Positions 59,560 to 64,000 of a stretch of 64,000 bases of DNA are shown in pieces. Each line of letters opens with the position of its first letter. The stretch's first letter is position 1. The notes under the pieces are model-generated. The model was given only the letters and a program-made list of their open reading frames with translations, did not search any database and had not been told where the DNA came from. The position numbers and the translations under genes are program-made. Source of the stretch: Neonectria sp. B-13 (lineage: Eukaryota; Ascomycota; Sordariomycetes; Hypocreales; Nectriaceae); NCBI GenBank assembly GCA_002682825.1, contig NOKP01000053.1:62001-126000 (forward strand), in the 5' to 3' direction.

Positions 59560-60464
59560 TTACATGATGTCCCAGACATCCTCGGCCGCGTGGCAGAACT
59601 TGCTGCAGGCCACACTTGCAGACAGCGAGTAGTTGCTGATGGAGATCTTCTCATCCACGAGCGAGTCGGCAAAGTTGTCCTCACCCTTGGCCATGGCACC
59701 GACGAAGACGCAGATGCTCTCCTTGGATTCGACAGACTCGACCCACTCGCGGACGCGCACCAGGGGGGCGTCGAAGCTTAGCGTCACCTTGCGGCAGTTG
59801 GCGGGCAGGTGGTCAGTGATGGGGTTCTGGATGACGCGCAGCAGCTTCTCGTTGGAGTTGGTGGAGCGGATGGACAGACGGTGCAAAAGCTGGACCATCA
59901 AACCAGCAAAGCGCTTGAAGGTTCGGGGGATACGGACCGAGGGCGACACCTCAATGAGAACGCCCTTGGCAGTGTGAATGTAGATCTGGAGCTTCCCAGC
60001 CTTGTTGATGGGGGAGTCCAGCAGGGTCAGTAGACACTAAGAAAATGTCAGCATGTTGAATGCCAAACTTCAAGCCAGAGTTGAAACCTGGTGGGTGATG
60101 TCGGGGCGGGCATCGCTAATGTCCCGGTTCATCTTTCGCATGACACCAATGTGCTCGTCGCTGTTGAGCAGCGAGTACTTATCCTCGCGGTGCATCCCGG
60201 CGCGACTGCTGCCACCGTGGGAGGCCTTGTACGTCTCGAGACTGGCATTGGACAACACCACGATGAGCCGCTGGGAGTCCTTGTCGGTGGGGGGGATGGG
60301 CGTGTTTTGCTCAGCGACCAACTGCGGGAGCGAGGGCGGAGGAAGTGATTGCGTTCCTACAGACGTTTCAACTAGATTAGCCGTCAGGTCTCCGATGGAA
60401 GAAAAGGACCTTGGTGATTCGTACTAGGCCGCTTGACTCCGGCACGGCGTTCGGGGGAAGACAT
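59560..60464 (-). CDS. EMG1: Emg1/Nep1 18S rRNA pseudouridine methyltransferase
   Basis: SPOUT-fold N1-specific pseudouridine methyltransferase needed for 40S subunit assembly in the nucleolus. Exons 60425-60464, 60088-60356 and 59560-60036 encode 261 residues. Family signatures: [42 protein letters not shown] joined to [55 protein letters not shown] and [20 protein letters not shown]. Intron 1 has two in-frame acceptors five codons apart (TCTAG and CTGTAG). I chose the distal CTGTAG because the branch-like GCTAAT is too close to the proximal one; the N-terminus is therefore uncertain by five residues. Confidence 0.95.
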
Positions 60465-61303
60465 GTTGAGACGTGTGGGGGAGGCTGAAATGCGGGTGTG
60501 GATTGAATGCCAGCGGACGGGCAGATGTGTAGGTCAATCGGAGGCCTCGACTCTTTCGAGATTTATGGGGAAGCTCAACGAGGATTGCTGGAGAGCGACT
60601 TGCTGGTGTCGATCAGGACGTTGCTCGGTTGAGTGGTGTTATGGGTGAAGAGAAGAGTAAGGGAAATCGTGGGGACGGGAGGAGAGAAAAACCAGACGGA
60701 GCGGAGGATAGATGAGTGAGTGCCGGAGTCCCCCACTAATTTAGTGCTCCGGTCCAGGCAGAACGGCTCACAGCGCAGTACCTACCGGCGGAGTCAAGAG
60801 AATCGGCACGTGCCTGTCCGTGGAACCATCAAGTTATGGAGTAACCCGGAGGTGTACTTTGTGCCACGTACCTCACTCGCCTTTTCCCCTCGCGAGATTA
60901 GTGAAGAAAATGAGAAGGCCAAAAAGGAAGTCATGCAACGCCTTGAACTGTAATACTACCATGAACCAAACCGTTCGAACGCGTAAAATAAGGATATCAC
61001 CTGTGGGTAGTTTGACTCACGCCGGTTGTCGTTTTTAGCGGATTTTGGTCTCCCTCCAGTGGTCACCAATTATCGCCGTGCTCTGTACTTAGGTAGTTTG
61101 GTACTGCTCCCTTACCTAAGCACTACTGCACGGCCTTTCTCGATGCCAATTGGCTGACAAAATTTCGGGATAGCAGTCTTTGATGCCATCACATCTTGTT
61201 GGCCATCCCACAACGCATACCTCCTCCTCTGACCAGCAATTGATGACTCGGCCGCCTTCCTGGCCCTGCAACTGGTTGCTCTGACGCCGAAACGACTCCC
61301 AAG
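60465..61303. promoter_or_regulatory. EMG1-uS17m divergent intergenic region
   Basis: About 840 bp between two divergent genes, so both promoters should lie here. I see no gene and no distinctive element. Confidence 0.45.
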
Positions 61304-61841
61304 ATGTCATCCCAAGTCGCAAAGGCCGCGCGCCGTGTTACCCACGAGCTGCACGGCGTCGTCGTCTCCGCTGGCCTCATGCAAAAGACTGTCAAGGTCC
61401 GCGTTGGCGGCCAGAAGTGGAACAAGATCGTCAACAAGGTGAGCAAGCTCCTCCTAGGGGCCTTCTCATAAGTCCCCTGCTCACGATATCTCCCAGTACT
61501 ACGCCGACCCCAAGCACTACCTCGTCCACGACCCTAACTCCTCCCTCCGAACCGGCGACGTCATCTCCATCGTTCCCGGCTGGCCGACCTCCCAGCACAA
61601 GCGCCACGTCGTCAAGCACATCATTGCACCTTTTGGCGTCCCGATCGAAGACCGTCCGCCCGTGCCATCATTGGAGGAGAGGATAGCGGAGCGAGAGACC
61701 AAGAAGGCCACCAAGGACGAGCGGAGAGCTGCCAAGAGACAGGCCGAGGAGGAACAGAGGCAAGAGGAGAAGAAGCTGGAGCTTGAGAAAAAGGAAGCCA
61801 AGCGCAAGGCCTGGGAGGAGGCGCAGCAAGAGAAGGCTTAG
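61304..61841 (+). CDS. Mitochondrial small ribosomal subunit protein uS17m
   Basis: Mitochondrial homologue of bacterial S17. Exons 61304-61438 and 61497-61841, 58-bp intron, 159 residues. The OB-fold S17 core is HGVVVSAGLMQKTVKVRVGG then KWNKIVNK joined to YYADPKHYLVHDPNSSLRTG, followed by DVISIVPGWPTSQHKRHVVK. A lysine/glutamate-rich helical extension from about residue 110 to the end (KKATKDERRAAKRQAEEEQR) is typical of fungal mitoribosomal S17. No long presequence is evident; the basic N-terminus (AKAARRVTHELHG) could serve import. Confidence 0.92.
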
Positions 61842-62252
61842 ACCTCAGCAAACGATGTCGATTGATGGGCTCAGTCTCCATCATCACATACAGCAACTAT
61901 GGTGGAAATACTCGCCAGCACAATATCCTGAGGTCTGAATGCTCGGCTTTCTAGGGATCAGATGTGGGAATCAGAGTGACGGGCCCGACCCACTGCCCTG
62001 TACGATATCGTAAACTATTTGATGTAACGAGGCGTCATGTACCAAAGCTGTTGCTAAACCACCTATACTACATATCAATGATATACCAGACATTTAGCTC
62101 GATGAAGCATAGACGCCCGCGCTTACCAGGAGGAGTAACCAACCCGTGGATCAAGTTTCCACGATGGCAATGTTCTCGCAGTTGCTCACCCGTCGTACTA
62201 AGATACATGTGGTCAACATGGCAGTTGGTAACAAGCCTCGCCATCTAACCAT
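61842..62252. other. Convergent intergenic region
   Basis: 411 bp between the uS17m and Sap1-like stop codons. Presumably 3' untranslated sequence of both; nothing else is seen. Confidence 0.5.
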
Positions 62253-64000
62253 CTAGCCGCCCCGTTCTCCAAACTCCTTTGCCCAATCCTCATACTCCTT
62301 TAGTCCCGACTTACTCACGCTGGGCCGGATCGTATTCAGACTTGCCTTGAAGTCTGGAAGCCCGATCGGCCGAATCTCATCCATCGTCATTCGTAGTAAT
62401 GCTTCGCCCAAGGATCGTAGCGGTCCCATGGCGGCATCTTTAGCAAGGGCGGTGATATCCGAGCCAGAAAACCCTGAATCGCAACTTCAGTTAGCACCTA
62501 TTCCACTGTCACTATTCCTAAGCGCCACTCACCGTCTGTTAATTCTACTAACTGGAGAATATCATCGTCTGAAAGGTCATGTTTTTGTTGTCCCAGGAGC
62601 GTTCGAAGCTGCGTCTCTCTGGTGGTTGGCTCTGGGAGTGGGATGTATTGACGCCTCACAAAGCGCCGTCGGGCAGCCTCGTCGATTGCCCAGGGCAGAT
62701 TTGTTGCAGCCAGTACTAGGACTCGATTTGCATCGCCCCTTTCCTTGTCCTTCTCGCTGACCTCCTTCCCTGCAGCTGCTCGTTGAAGGTCGCTCCACTG
62801 GATGAGAAACTCCGTCTTGATCCTCCTAGTAGCCTCGTGCTCGCCCGAGCCAGATCGTTGTGACAAGAGAGAATCGATTTCGTCGACAAAGATAATGCTA
62901 GGAGCCAGCGCCCGAGCGAGCCCAAAGAGAGCTCGTACAAGCTTTTCTGATTCGCCTAGGTACTTGCTTGTCAAGCTGCTTGCAGAGATGGAGAAAAACG
63001 TCGACTGAGACTCTGTCGCGACGGCTCTGGCTAACATTGTCTTTCCTGTGCCCGGGGGTCCAAAAAGCATCATACCCCTGGCTGGCTCCCGCAAGCCCAT
63101 AAATAAGTCTGGGCGAAGGAATGGGTACACCACCGTCTCTCGAAGGGCATTTTTGGCAATTTCCAAGCCTGCAACATCGCTCCAATGAACTTCGTCTCCC
63201 TGAACGACAATGTCGTTGAGTATTTGCTTCGCAGCGCCCTCATCGATACCGGCTGGCAAGCTTTTAAGAATGGCCTTCTTCTTCTTTTTCCACGCAGTCA
63301 TCTCGTCCGCGGTCTCGTCCGCTATGGACTCTTCCGAGGTTTGTGCTTCCGAGTCAGCTTCAATGGCAGCTTCCTTTGACTTCACTCGGCTAGGTCCGGT
63401 CGAAGGCTGTCTAGAATCGTCTCCAGATGCGCTCGAACCGGAAGCTGGTCGTGGCTTCTGTTCGCGCCTACGAGAACGGTTTGCCCTCTCCGGATCGGAC
63501 CTGGTTTGCTTGGATGGTCCGAGAGATCGCCTTATAGCCGGACCTCTCCCTGACGGGGCATCTGAAATGGTCCTCCGCTCTGAAAACTCGCTAGAGTCAT
63601 CGGCAACCCCGGGGTTATTAAAAGGCTCATGTTGCCTCGAAGACTTACGGGGGGACGTTATAGCAGAACCACTTCGCCCGCTGGCAAGCCGCTCCGAGCG
63701 GCTTGACCCTTGCTCCGTCGATGGTTGATCCTGAAGTGATAAGCCTCCGAGGGCACTGGATGCAGCGCTCACAGAGAGTAGTGAGGGTCTGGCATAGAAA
63801 TATTCATCTGAATGACGCGCTTCTCCGCTGGACTCGCCTTCTCGAGGCACTACGAGTCTCCGTGAGTGGCTGTCCCATTGCAAAGGTGCTGATGGTGGCC
63901 TGCGCGCTTGGTCGAGGGAAGTTCGCGGGCTCCCATTTAGTAGTGTCGGCCCAGCTTCGGAAGAGACGTTTCTAGTGAGCTTGTCCTTGGAGCTCAGCGC
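62253..64000 (-). CDS. Sap1-like AAA ATPase (partial, 5' end outside window)
   Basis: Meiotic-clade AAA ATPase related to yeast Sap1/Yta6 and to fidgetin, spastin and katanin. Exons shown are 62533-64000 and 62253-62473, with a 59-bp intron. The frame stays open to the window end, so the start and any N-terminal domain are missing. The visible N-terminal part is serine/arginine-rich and disordered. The AAA module runs [16 protein letters not shown], Walker A GPPGTGKT, Walker [29 protein letters not shown], sensor-1 [12 protein letters not shown], arginine finger RRRFVRR. After the intron come [20 protein letters not shown] and the Vps4-type C-terminal helix ending [10 protein letters not shown]. 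It probably acts as a hexamer; its substrate is unknown. Confidence 0.93.

Noticed and set aside
60372..60424. Proximal acceptor (TCTAG) for EMG1 intron 1
   Set aside because: In frame and possible, but the branch-like GCTAAT is only a few bases upstream; the distal CTGTAG is better spaced. Left as an ambiguity.

Overview
The window is from a filamentous ascomycete (Pezizomycotina). The genes have short GT-AG introns of about 45-70 bases, there is a divergent H2A/H2B histone pair, and several proteins are typical fungal forms (SPX-RING ligase, Str2-type cystathionine gamma-synthase, Sap1 AAA ATPase, ATG4). The window has two compartments. Positions 1 to about 33,950 are an extremely AT-rich repeat block. 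Its C-to-T/G-to-A decay and recurrent TAA/TAG stops are the signature expected of repeat-induced point mutation (RIP). From about 34,000 to the end the composition is balanced and ordinary genes follow.

The AT-rich block is a nest of transposons and contains no gene I would call functional. Its layers can be ordered by target-site duplications (TSDs). The oldest are Ty3/Gypsy relics (integrase and chromodomain at 795-2920; reverse transcriptase in pieces between 9922 and 14197) and two hAT transposase copies (5654-9227 minus; 17122-27275 plus, split by three later insertions). On top sits an unclassified family of about 1.07 kb, here named R1, with at least nine copies bounded by 13-15 bp TSDs, often inserted into each other. 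Later arrivals include a 475-bp tRNA-derived SINE (10231-10705), two hAT MITEs with 8-bp TSDs (9236-9913, 10891-11599), a 712-bp miniature LTR element with two 173-bp LTRs (22914-23625), another solo LTR (16129-16301), and two GC-rich, nearly undecayed solo LTRs (3091-3230, 28000-28172). A run of N at 8446-8584 is flanked by identical 124-bp sequences and is probably an assembly artefact.

The gene block carries twelve genes, in order: complex I LYR subunit NDUFB9/B22 (+), histone H2A (-), histone H2B (+), Sqs1-like R3H/G-patch protein (-), ATG4 (+), Jjj1-type DnaJ/zinc-finger protein (-), SPX-RING ubiquitin ligase (+), cystathionine gamma-synthase (-), a VOC-fold protein with a long low-complexity tail (-), Emg1/Nep1 (-), mitochondrial uS17 (+) and a Sap1-like AAA ATPase cut by the window end (-). 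Exon models were built by hand from splice signals and reading-frame continuity. Three of the proteins (Sqs1, Jjj1, Emg1) act in ribosome biogenesis and a fourth is a mitoribosomal protein, but nothing indicates co-regulation.

The points most worth following are the R1 family with its 13-15 bp duplications, including one copy with a foreign undecayed segment fused at one end; the complete SINE; the miniature LTR element; the LTR-mediated rearrangement at 16129; a 26-unit hexanucleotide repeat inside a cystathionine gamma-synthase intron; and a CaaX-like C-terminus on the SPX-RING protein.
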